A DNA stretch of 64,000 nt from Geovibrio ferrireducens (GTDB lineage: Bacteria > Chrysiogenota > Deferribacteres > Deferribacterales > Geovibrionaceae): the NCBI RefSeq assembly GCF_026226615.1, contig NZ_JAJAPB010000002.1, positions 186,001-250,000 of the forward strand, in the 5' to 3' direction. The position numbers and the translations under genes were made by a program. Below, piece after piece: positions 45,976 through 53,313 of the stretch. Within the stretch, counting starts at the first letter, position 1; each line of letters starts with the position of its first letter. The notes under the pieces were generated by a model. The model made no database searches. It was given only the letters and a program-made list of their open reading frames with translations, and had not been told where the DNA came from.

Positions 45976-46043
45976 TATAGCTCAAGTGGTAGAGTACGTG
46001 CTTTGGAAGCATGTTGTTGCAGGTTCAAATCCTGTTACCCGCA
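45971..46043 (+). tRNA. tRNA-Pro (anticodon UGG) carried by the element
   Basis: The 73-nt sequence folds into a full cloverleaf: acceptor GTGGGTA/TACCCGC (one G-U pair), D-stem GCTC/GAGT, anticodon stem CGTGC/GCATG with loop TTTGGAA (anticodon TGG), variable loop TTGTT and T-arm GCAGG-TTCAAAT-CCTGT. CCA is not encoded. It has the same anticodon as the chromosomal tRNA-Pro that serves as the insertion site, but its sequence is quite different. A virus or plasmid origin is likely. Confidence 0.92.
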
Positions 46044-46088
46044 TATTTGTTTTCGGTTCGGTGCAAGTCCGACTACGGGTATTTAAAT

Positions 46089-46161
46089 AGCCCTATGGCC
46101 GAAGAGGTAAGGCAACGGATTTTGATTCCGTGATGTGTAGGTTCGAGTCCTACTAGGGCCG
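46089..46161 (+). tRNA. tRNA-Gln (anticodon UUG) carried by the element
   Basis: The 73-nt cloverleaf has acceptor AGCCCTA/TAGGGC-C (the 1-72 pair is A-C, weak as is usual for tRNA-Gln), D-stem GCC/GGC, anticodon stem ACGGA/TCCGT with loop TTTTGAT (anticodon TTG), variable loop GATGT and T-arm GTAGG-TTCGAGT-CCTAC, discriminator G. It lies 45 bp after tRNA-Pro on the same strand. The spacer holds a T-arm-like piece (TTCGG..AAGTCCGA) that may be a relic of a third tRNA. Confidence 0.92.
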
Positions 46162-46182
46162 TTTATTTTAATGGAGGTTAAG

Positions 46183-46371
46183 ATGTCTGTAATCCACGGA
46201 GTTGTATGCAATCGATGTGGTGAAGTAATAATTTGGGAAGTAAACCAGAACAGTGGCTATGTTGTTGCACGAGCCAAAGAAAATGGATGGAAAGGCGGGT
46301 ACCGTATAACAGATGAACACTTTTGTCCAGATTGCGTGGACGCGGGTTTTCATAAAGATAAGAAATCGTGA
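46183..46371 (+). CDS. Small two-CxxC zinc-finger protein (62 aa)
   Basis: GGAGG in the sequence before the ATG at 46183 defines the start (an upstream in-frame ATG overlaps that site). The protein has CNRCGEVIIWEVN near its N-terminus and FCPDCVDAGF near its C-terminus, giving a C-x2-C plus C-x2-C metal site. Such small proteins are common in phages and plasmids. It follows the two tRNA genes directly. Function unknown. Confidence 0.7.
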   Translation: MSVIHGVVCNRCGEVIIWEVNQNSGYVVARAKENGWKGGYRITDEHFCPDCVDAGFHKDKKS

Positions 46372-46383
46372 GCGAGCAGAATA

Positions 46384-46494
46384 ATGGCAAGAATAGGTCT
46401 CGTAGATGTGGACAGCAAGATCCCGAATCTGGCCTTGATGAAGCTTAGTTCATGGCACAAGGCTCAAGGTGTCTCGCTTCTTGCCGGGAAGTAA
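46384..46494 (+). pseudogene. 5' fragment of a phage-type radical SAM protein gene
   Basis: The 36-residue frame begins MARIGLVDVDSKIPNLALMK and LSSWHKAQG, the usual opening of a family of radical SAM proteins encoded by phages and plasmids. The family sequence is lost after about 46470, where the sequence changes into the transposase remnant on the other strand and the frame stops. A truncated gene is far more likely than a real short protein. Confidence 0.65.
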
Positions 46495-46614
46495 ATTCTT
46501 TATACGTTTCCACTGTTCATTCGTTAATTGCTGTTTGTACATCAAAAACTCCGAAAGGTTACTGATATACTTATCGGATCAATTACGAATGATAACAGCC
46601 TCTAGGACAGCCCC
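46470..46614 (-). mobile_element. Remnant of an IS5-like insertion sequence
   Basis: On the minus strand an ATG at 46542 opens MYKQQLTNEQWKRIKNLLPG-KKRDT, the typical N-terminus of an IS5-family transposase, but the frame runs into foreign sequence at about 46470. Upstream of the ATG, GGGGCTGTCCTAGAGG at about 46614-46599 looks like the terminal inverted repeat. Only the first 140 bp or so remain, ending inside the radical SAM gene fragment. Confidence 0.65.
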
Positions 46615-46648
46615 AAATTTAATGTCGGAGACGTACAGGGAGCAAACA

Positions 46649-47644
46649 TTAGCGAGGTATAAAGTTCACTTTTACAGAGAAGCATTTTTCTGTGCAGGCC
46701 TTTATGCATGTCTGACACCCAGAACAGAAATCAGAGCTGTAGACTACCCTTCCGTCACTAAGACTTAAAGAACCCGTGGGGCAAAGCCTTACACACAGGC
46801 CGCATCGAGAACATCGGGACTCATCAATATCCATTTCACACACCGGGAGATTTCTGTCATAATGAAAAGGATTAGAAAAGTTCCCTTTCAACACGGTTAA
46901 TACTGCCAGTAAAAGCATCTGCCGTTGAGAAGGTTTTTTTCTGTTACCGCTGAAGCTGACAGGTTTATACTCCTGTGCAGAAAACACATCCAGAGTGTTG
47001 GCCAACCCTAACGTCATTTCCATACCGATATGTTTAAAAAAGCCTCTGCGGTTAAGATTAACAGGTCCGGCTGCTTTGACACTAGGGAAACCCTCTGCTG
47101 TCAACACAATTTTATCCTCATGAGTTTCAACTGTTAAATTTACCCCGCTGAGGGATTCACACAAATTCCTGATACTGTCAATCTGTTTGCCCAGTATATC
47201 ACAACCGTTTTGCAAGCGGCACTCACTGCAAGCACCGTGGTGAAAGAAAAAGGAGGATATCCCTTTGGTCAGAAGCCACAAAAGGTTTACAGCGTGCAGT
47301 TCACCCAGACATTCCAGCCTGTAAACCCGTTTGATGATTGTTTCCCTGCAGGATAATTGCAATAGGCCACTTTTTGCTTTATCAAGCATAAATGAACAGA
47401 AAATGTCCTCAGTGGTGCCACTCCTTTTAAATGCTCCGTAAGCACAGACTCCTACGCATTTCCCACAATTTATACACTTCGTTTCATCAATTGAGATTCC
47501 CGTTCCGGGGCGGCCGATTATTACAGCGTCTTCAGTACAGGCATCCAAGCAATCTCTGCATTCTGCTTTTTTGTGGTACATTCTAACGCAAAACGCCGAA
47601 TCAGGTTTTACCGTTAAGATTTTATTTGCTCTTAAACCGAACAT
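46649..47644 (-). CDS. Polyferredoxin with four or more Fe-S motifs and a twin-Arg-like segment
   Basis: The 331-residue protein has N-terminal ferredoxin motifs (CVRMYHKKAECRDCLDAC and KCINCGKCVGVCAYGAF), a central ACSECRLQNGC, and C-terminal motifs RCSRCGLCVRLCPTGSL and FCSGCQTCIKACTEKC. An internal NRRGFFKHIGMEM resembles a twin-arginine motif but is not N-terminal, so its meaning is unclear. It is the last gene of the molybdoenzyme operon, 10 bp after the TorD-like gene. A role in electron delivery, or in supplying electrons to the radical SAM proteins, is inference. Confidence 0.75.
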   Translation of the reverse strand: MFGLRANKILTVKPDSAFCVRMYHKKAECRDCLDACTEDAVIIGRPGTGISIDETKCINCGKCVGVCAYGAFKRSGTTEDIFCSFMLDKAKSGLLQLSCRETIIKRVYRLECLGELHAVNLLWLLTKGISSFFFHHGACSECRLQNGCDILGKQIDSIRNLCESLSGVNLTVETHEDKIVLTAEGFPSVKAAGPVNLNRRGFFKHIGMEMTLGLANTLDVFSAQEYKPVSFSGNRKKPSQRQMLLLAVLTVLKGNFSNPFHYDRNLPVCEMDIDESRCSRCGLCVRLCPTGSLSLSDGRVVYSSDFCSGCQTCIKACTEKCFSVKVNFIPR

Positions 47645-47654
47645 TTATAGAACT

Positions 47655-48359
47655 CTATTGGCCACCGTTCTCTAGGTATTCGACCATTTCACTGACATAC
47701 GAATAATCTACTTTTACAAAGCCCATTGTCATATGTGCAAGAGCGGCGTAAAAACCATCGGCATCGGCAGAAAGTAAATCTCTTCCTAATAAATGAACCC
47801 ACCTGAGGAGATGCTGTTCCATAAACTTACGGTGTGCTTTGAGTATACTGACTGCTTCATCCAGATTACCTTCCTCAAGGCTCCTGTAAACCAGTTCATT
47901 AAGTTTCTGTAGAAAAGCTAATTCCACAGCTATATGATCTTCCGGCTCTTTAAATTCTTTTGTTACCCCAAGCTGAAATTCTGCATAAAGCTCTAAAACT
48001 TCATCTCTCTGCTCCTGCATGACCAGGTTGTTTGGCGACAGATAAACTGATTCATATGGATGAACGTGACTTACTACATCATTAGGTGATACGTTTAAAA
48101 AAAGAGTTGCATATTTAAATGCCAGCTCTTCAGCTAAATCAGAAAAGCTGTCAGCTTTACTGAGCAGATTTCGCATTGTTTCAATGCCTTTGGAAAGCAT
48201 TTGTTCATTTGTATTGGTGTTGTAGTCTGATAATAAATCCAGGTTATTATTCATGTCTGAGAGATATTTCTCGTCTGCTTCCTTCAGGTAGCCTCTTGAC
48301 AGGAAGCTATAGACAAAATCCCTTAGTCTGGTTGCATTTTGAAAAACATTGAGTTCCAC
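47655..48359 (-). CDS. TorD/DmsD-family molybdoenzyme maturation chaperone
   Basis: The 234-residue all-helical protein has the family motif EPEDHIAVELAFLQKL near residue 140 and HVHPYESVYLSPNNLVMQ before it. These chaperones bind the Tat signal of a DmsA/TorA-type enzyme and hold it until the molybdenum cofactor is inserted. The client is almost certainly the DmsA-like protein five genes upstream in the same operon. It lies between the second radical SAM gene (42-bp gap) and the polyferredoxin gene. Confidence 0.88.
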   Translation of the reverse strand: MELNVFQNATRLRDFVYSFLSRGYLKEADEKYLSDMNNNLDLLSDYNTNTNEQMLSKGIETMRNLLSKADSFSDLAEELAFKYATLFLNVSPNDVVSHVHPYESVYLSPNNLVMQEQRDEVLELYAEFQLGVTKEFKEPEDHIAVELAFLQKLNELVYRSLEEGNLDEAVSILKAHRKFMEQHLLRWVHLLGRDLLSADADGFYAALAHMTMGFVKVDYSYVSEMVEYLENGGQ

Positions 48360-48401
48360 TTTTCACCTCGTTTAAAAGTTTTTAACAGAAAGCACTGTAA
48401 G

Positions 48402-50159
48402 CTATAAATATTTTTCTAAAACCGGAACTTTACCGGCTAAGGTCAGTTCTTTTATCATTTTTAAATCCCTCATTAAAAACGATACGGCTTTGTCTTTTTT
48501 AACTATAATATCGTAAAGATTCTTATATTTCAGAAACTCAGGCCGGCCCATTACTAAGCTGACCATGCAGCCTGTATAGTAGACAGACAGTATGTTTTGA
48601 AGGTATGTATCCAGGCTCTGCTCTGCCCCAAGGTTCATTTTAAGAATCTTTTCGACTGTTCTGTAAGCGAAGTCCCTTAATGGACGGTCTGCAATGTCGT
48701 CTATTAAAGCATGATTAAAATCGGTCCGGAACTGAAGCGAATGAGCAAGCTCAAGCATCGGTTTATAGAAAAAAAAATTGGAATTATTGCAGAACATTTT
48801 AGCTATGACCAGTCTGACTATTTCTAAGTAAATATGGACAGTGTTCCGGCCCACCCATACATTTGGATAAGGATAATAAAAGTTCCTCATGGGGATAAAT
48901 TCACCTATGGACTTTTTGGAAATATTCGTGCCTGGGTAAGGGTTAAGGAGAAATATATTAGATTGGACTCTAATATTATCCAGTGCAGAACTGTGCTGCA
49001 CTGTTTTTGAAAATTCCTGTAAAAGCTTGCGGGAGTAGTCTGCCTTTTCGTACGGAGATATAATATATCCAATGTAGATTTCTTTAGACAGCTGATTTTT
49101 TCCTGAATTAAGATATTCCATAAAGTCAAGAATCATATCTAACTCACGGTCAAGCTCTTCTGACGATCTTAGTTTTCCGTTACACTTTCTGCCGATAAAA
49201 TCATCCTGTTCAATTCTGTCCCGGCCTATGAAAAAATTATGTATGCCGAATTCATCAACAATATCGTAGAATTCTTCATCAAGATCTGTTGGGTCTGCGA
49301 AAATGTTCATGCCGTCAAACTGTACTCTTCCGGTTTGTCTGCGCATATAGTCAACCGTCTGTTTTCTGTTGATTTTATTAAAAGGGGCGCTGTCAGATAA
49401 AGAAAGAATCACCTTTTGTCCGGTTTCTTTCTTAACGGCATCAGCAGAATCTTCAACCCAGCTTATAAGTTTCGGCCAGTACTGAAAAATAGTGCCGGAA
49501 GGTTGTATAAAGCAGTAGTCACAGGCATTAGGGCAGCTGTCATTGAGAAGGATTCTTATATCGGCATAATCCTTTGTTGAACCTATCAGGGGAACTATGG
49601 GTAAGGTAAAACTCCCTCTTCCCTGCCCCTGAATTTCTGAATTATTCAGATAAAATGCTCCTTTACCTAAGGCAGGGCCTGACATATTAATAACATCGTC
49701 TTTTTTATGTATTTTTACACTTTTGTCAACAACAGCCAGTTTAATAAATTCCAGAAAAGTTTCGCCTCCGCCTCTGAAAATAATGTCAAACTCGTCCTCT
49801 TTTAAAGAGTAATTCACCTCCTCCATAGAATTGAAATGAACCCCGCCGGCTACTATTAAAGAGGCAGGGTGGCTTTCTCTTATCATTGCGGCAAAATCCG
49901 AAGCGACAGCGTATGTGCTTGTCCAGCATGAGATACAAAATACAGGAGCAGTATTCCTCTCCAGAAATTCAGCGAATTGCGTATAAATGGTGCCGGCATA
50001 TTTATCTTCCTCAGAGGCGGGGAAAACGGCAATATCCTTAATGCCTGATTCCTGTATATAGTATATCAGGGTTGTCGCCGCTGTATCTTCTTCCACAGAG
50101 TGAAAAAAGGTTGAAGTCTCTCTAAGAACAATGAAAATTAACTCATGTGTATGTATCAA
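48402..50159 (-). CDS. Radical SAM protein with B12-binding-like N-terminus, second of a pair
   Basis: The 585-residue protein has an N-terminal Rossmann-like region (LIFIVLRET ... PASLIVAGGVHFNSMEEV ... DIIFRGGGETFLEF) of the cobalamin-binding type. A radical SAM core follows with NDSCPNACDYCFIQPSG (C-x3-C-x2-C) near residue 210, then a long helical C-terminal domain. It is translationally coupled to the preceding radical SAM gene by a 4-bp ATGA overlap, so the two probably act together. No substrate can be named. Occurrence inside a molybdoenzyme operon between the Fe-S subunit and the chaperone is unusual. Confidence 0.82.
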   Translation of the reverse strand: MIHTHELIFIVLRETSTFFHSVEEDTAATTLIYYIQESGIKDIAVFPASEEDKYAGTIYTQFAEFLERNTAPVFCISCWTSTYAVASDFAAMIRESHPASLIVAGGVHFNSMEEVNYSLKEDEFDIIFRGGGETFLEFIKLAVVDKSVKIHKKDDVINMSGPALGKGAFYLNNSEIQGQGRGSFTLPIVPLIGSTKDYADIRILLNDSCPNACDYCFIQPSGTIFQYWPKLISWVEDSADAVKKETGQKVILSLSDSAPFNKINRKQTVDYMRRQTGRVQFDGMNIFADPTDLDEEFYDIVDEFGIHNFFIGRDRIEQDDFIGRKCNGKLRSSEELDRELDMILDFMEYLNSGKNQLSKEIYIGYIISPYEKADYSRKLLQEFSKTVQHSSALDNIRVQSNIFLLNPYPGTNISKKSIGEFIPMRNFYYPYPNVWVGRNTVHIYLEIVRLVIAKMFCNNSNFFFYKPMLELAHSLQFRTDFNHALIDDIADRPLRDFAYRTVEKILKMNLGAEQSLDTYLQNILSVYYTGCMVSLVMGRPEFLKYKNLYDIIVKKDKAVSFLMRDLKMIKELTLAGKVPVLEKYL

Positions 50160-52507
50160 AGGACAGCTCCTTTAGCAGACTGAGCAGTGAGATTGCTATC
50201 TTTTGCAATTTTAAGAACTTTCATATGCATAATTTTATGGTTTAAATTTCTGATGACATTCTGTTTCTCAGGGAAGAGATTTTGCAGACATTCAAGCATC
50301 ACTTCATTGTAGAAAATATCATCATCTTTATTCATATCCACGATCAGCTCATAGGCTTTTTCAAAATTTCCTGATTTGGCATATGTATAAGCCAGTTTAA
50401 TCAGGGTTTGCTCACTGGAATCTGACTTATGATAGTAGTCTGCTGCCTCTTTGTATTTGCCGGCAAATGCAATAATATCTCCAAAGGCTTCAGCAGTTCT
50501 ATGAGGGTCATGAGTGTAGCTGAGCATAGCCTGAAAGCATCTCTCAATTTCTGTAAATTTGTGCATTTTTGAATAATAAGATACTAAATTAAGAAAAATA
50601 TGAGGCATTTCAGAAAGCCGGCTGTAGGATGTACTTTTCAGAGCCAGAAATAACAGAAGTTCATTGCTGGACCTTTCCAAAAGCTGAAAAGTTAAGTAAC
50701 TATAGTTATGCTGCGAATACTTTCCGTACAGCTGATTTATATTTTTTACTTTGACCCTGTCAAATATCCTGATTACAGTAACAATCAGGCTGACATTTGT
50801 CCCATCGTCCAGCCTGACCCTTTTGGACTCCTGTACTTTCATCCCTTTCAGAACGAACTTGGGAAACCGACTTCTGAGATCATTGAGTCCGGGTTTGAGA
50901 ATATGTTTTTCGGAAACATCGCCGCCTTCGTATTGGCAAAATACAATTGCACGGCTGTTCTCCTGTATTCTATCAGATTCAGTATATATTTCTGCCTGTT
51001 TAAGAAGCTGGGATATTCTTGCTTTATCATTTGAAATATGCCGCCTGAAACCTTCAATACACTCCATCATTATTTCTTTATCTTCAAGCAGTGATGCAAG
51101 GTAAAGCAGGTATTCATAAAAGCGCTGTTCTTTTTTAAGCATTTCTCTGTTTGTTATCAAAAAATCGATTGTATGGAAAATATTTATATTATTTTTTATA
51201 TTATACTCGGTTTCTGCATTATAAAGAGCCCAGACCGCCTGCGTGCCTTTTATATCCTGTGTTGTCATTGAACAGGTTTCATACTCATGCCAATAAGAAA
51301 GATACCTGGGCAGGTATTTGCTGCTCAGTCTGAATTTAAACTTTTCAGGGTTCTTCCCGTATATGGAACCGTAAGTGAGCTGAAGCTGCTGTGCACATGA
51401 GTTTGCGTATATAGGTATGTTATATTTCTGAACAACAGTGATTGTCTTTCTGGCATCTTCATAGGTTTCACCCGGCTGACCGTACATGGAGAAAAGTTCA
51501 ACCCTTAAACCGATGGACTGTGCGTAACTGACCATTTCATGAAATCTGTTTACAAATACCCCTTTATTCATGTTATCAAGAACATTATCGCTTCCTGACT
51601 CAAGCCCAAAGCCAATACAGTGCAGACCTGCCTCTTTCATTAGCCTCAGCAGTTTCTTATCAACCATATCCACTCTGGTTTGGCACCAGAAAGGTATTCT
51701 TATTCCTTTATTTATTTTCTGTTCCATCAGTTCAGCAGTCCGGTTTCTGTATGCGGTAAAGTTAGGATCACCTATCCAGAGACTTTCCATACCTGCTGAT
51801 TCAAGATATTCCATTTCTTCTAAAACATGCTCTATCGAGTGAAAGCGTATCTTTTGACTGTTAAAAAAAGGGGTCACACAAAAATTACACATATGCTCAC
51901 AGCCTCTCGAAGTAAAAACAGAGGCTGTTTTTTTCATGCTTAGATCAATAATACCGCTGATATACGGCGATGGGTAAATATCAAGATTGTCCGGCATACA
52001 CTTCGGAACCTGAGTGGTGAAATATTTATCGGAATCTTTGAATGAAATCCCGGGAACATTTTTCAGGCTGTCTCCATTGCAAAGTGCCTCTACTATCTCC
52101 AGTGTTGTTATTTCTCCCTCGCCTCTGTTGCAGATTATATCAAAATCCTGGAGATCAACAAGTCCTTCTTCCGGCATGAAAAGAGCCTGAGGTCCACCCA
52201 AAATTATTTTTGTTTCAGGATAAAACATTTTTATAAACCCTGCAAAAAAGCGTATACGTTCCATAAGATAATGATAGCCGCAAAAACCCACCAGACCGGG
52301 CTGAAACTCCTGCATATATCTATTTAATTTATCTAGTGTAAGAGGAACATCTTTTACATCATCTAGAATTACACTGTCATGCTTGTTCTTTTTAAGATAA
52401 GAAGCTATATATCCTTGTTGTATTGGAATTGTATTCGTAGATACTATCGGATCGAGTTGATTCATATTAATAAAAGCTGTATTCATAATTCCTACATAAT
52501 TAATCAT
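50156..52507 (-). CDS. B12-binding-type radical SAM protein with TPR-like tail, first of a pair
   Basis: The 783-residue protein has a B12-binding-like domain (about 1-180: IPIQQGYIASYLKKNKHDSVILDD, PGLVGFCGYHYLMER, KIILGGPQALFMPEEG, DIICNRGEGEITTLEI). The radical SAM core contains SRGCEHMCNFCVTPFF (C-x3-C-x2-C) and GFGLESGSDNVLDNMNKG. A C-terminal region of about 350 residues ends in TPR-like helical pairs (AEAFGDIIAFAGKYKEAADYYHK ... AYTYAKSGNFEKAYELI). ATG 52507 lies 2 nt after a strong hairpin; an ATG at 52486 is an alternative. It is followed by its partner through a 4-bp overlap. Substrate unknown. Confidence 0.82.
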   Translation of the reverse strand: MINYVGIMNTAFINMNQLDPIVSTNTIPIQQGYIASYLKKNKHDSVILDDVKDVPLTLDKLNRYMQEFQPGLVGFCGYHYLMERIRFFAGFIKMFYPETKIILGGPQALFMPEEGLVDLQDFDIICNRGEGEITTLEIVEALCNGDSLKNVPGISFKDSDKYFTTQVPKCMPDNLDIYPSPYISGIIDLSMKKTASVFTSRGCEHMCNFCVTPFFNSQKIRFHSIEHVLEEMEYLESAGMESLWIGDPNFTAYRNRTAELMEQKINKGIRIPFWCQTRVDMVDKKLLRLMKEAGLHCIGFGLESGSDNVLDNMNKGVFVNRFHEMVSYAQSIGLRVELFSMYGQPGETYEDARKTITVVQKYNIPIYANSCAQQLQLTYGSIYGKNPEKFKFRLSSKYLPRYLSYWHEYETCSMTTQDIKGTQAVWALYNAETEYNIKNNINIFHTIDFLITNREMLKKEQRFYEYLLYLASLLEDKEIMMECIEGFRRHISNDKARISQLLKQAEIYTESDRIQENSRAIVFCQYEGGDVSEKHILKPGLNDLRSRFPKFVLKGMKVQESKRVRLDDGTNVSLIVTVIRIFDRVKVKNINQLYGKYSQHNYSYLTFQLLERSSNELLLFLALKSTSYSRLSEMPHIFLNLVSYYSKMHKFTEIERCFQAMLSYTHDPHRTAEAFGDIIAFAGKYKEAADYYHKSDSSEQTLIKLAYTYAKSGNFEKAYELIVDMNKDDDIFYNEVMLECLQNLFPEKQNVIRNLNHKIMHMKVLKIAKDSNLTAQSAKGAVL

Positions 52508-52509
52508 AT

Positions 52510-52539
52510 GTACAGGCAGAGAATAAACTCTGCCTGTAC
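52510..52539 (-). repeat. Perfect 12-bp intercistronic hairpin
   Basis: GTACAGGCAGAG and CTCTGCCTGTAC pair perfectly around a 6-nt loop, in the 39-bp gap between the Fe-S subunit gene and the first radical SAM gene. No T run follows on the minus strand. It more likely sets message processing or stability between the structural and radical SAM halves of the operon than ends transcription. Confidence 0.8.
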
Positions 52540-52546
52540 GAATGAG

Positions 52547-53293
52547 CTATTTCTTTACAAAGATAATATTTGGTCCGAGCTCAGTACCGTCTGCAAAGTC
52601 ATCAGGGTCCATTGCCGAGGCTTCCACAATGTTTTTTCCAAAACCACCCCATTTATTTCTGAGCTGATCAATTGGCCCTGCATCTAAAGCTCTGTTCAGA
52701 CAGCTTGCTACACATGCTGGTTTAAGACCTTCTTTAATTCTGTCCAGACACAAGGTGCACTTGGTCATCTTTGGTCTGGCAGGGTCATCCTGATCAAATT
52801 CGCTGTAGTCAGGTGAGTAAAATTGAGGCGCATCCCACGGACATGAACTCTTGCATTTGCCGCATGATATGCATCCAGATGTGTTTACAAGAACAATGCC
52901 GTAATCCTTCTCCTTATAGATGATACCCATCGGACAGGCCTTAGCACATGCAGGTTCACTGCAGTGATTACAGGCAACAGATGCATGTTTTACGGGAAAC
53001 GGATATGCTCTTTCATTATGATTGACCCTTCTCCATTCCTCCTTCATATAATACTTTCTGTTCTGCTCATAGTTGGTTTCACCGGAGCTGTTCAAATAAA
53101 AGGATTCCTGATCCATTTGATTTACATCCACAACATAAGTGTCAGATGTGTACCAGTCGGTATCCGGTCGCATACTATCTTTATTTATGCTGTAGTCTCC
53201 TCTTTTGTCATCGTTCCAGTTTTTACAAGCAAGCATGCAGGCCTTACATCCAACACATCTTGTCTGGTCAAAATAAAATCCCCATTGACTCAT
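52547..53293 (-). CDS. DmsB-like four-[4Fe-4S] electron-transfer subunit
   Basis: The 248-residue protein begins MSQWGFYFDQTRCVGCKACMLACKNWND and has four ferredoxin motifs: that one, CNHCSEPACAKACPMGI, CISCGKCKSSCPWDAPQF and CTLCLDRIKEGLKPACVASC. This is the standard layout of DmsB/NrfC/PsrB-type subunits that pass electrons to the molybdenum subunit. It has no Tat signal, so it would be carried out with its partner. It lies 20 bp after the catalytic gene. No NrfD-type membrane anchor is present in the operon. Confidence 0.92.
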   Translation of the reverse strand: MSQWGFYFDQTRCVGCKACMLACKNWNDDKRGDYSINKDSMRPDTDWYTSDTYVVDVNQMDQESFYLNSSGETNYEQNRKYYMKEEWRRVNHNERAYPFPVKHASVACNHCSEPACAKACPMGIIYKEKDYGIVLVNTSGCISCGKCKSSCPWDAPQFYSPDYSEFDQDDPARPKMTKCTLCLDRIKEGLKPACVASCLNRALDAGPIDQLRNKWGGFGKNIVEASAMDPDDFADGTELGPNIIFVKK

Positions 53294-53313
53294 TGTTTAC
53301 CTCCACAACTTTA

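Noticed and set aside
46050-46085. Third tRNA gene between tRNA-Pro and tRNA-Gln
   Set aside because: Only a T-arm-like stem is visible; there is no acceptor, D-arm or anticodon arm, so at most it is a relic.
46649-47644. Tat export signal in the polyferredoxin
   Set aside because: NRRGFFKHIG lies about 200 residues inside the protein, not at its N-terminus, so it cannot be taken as an export signal.
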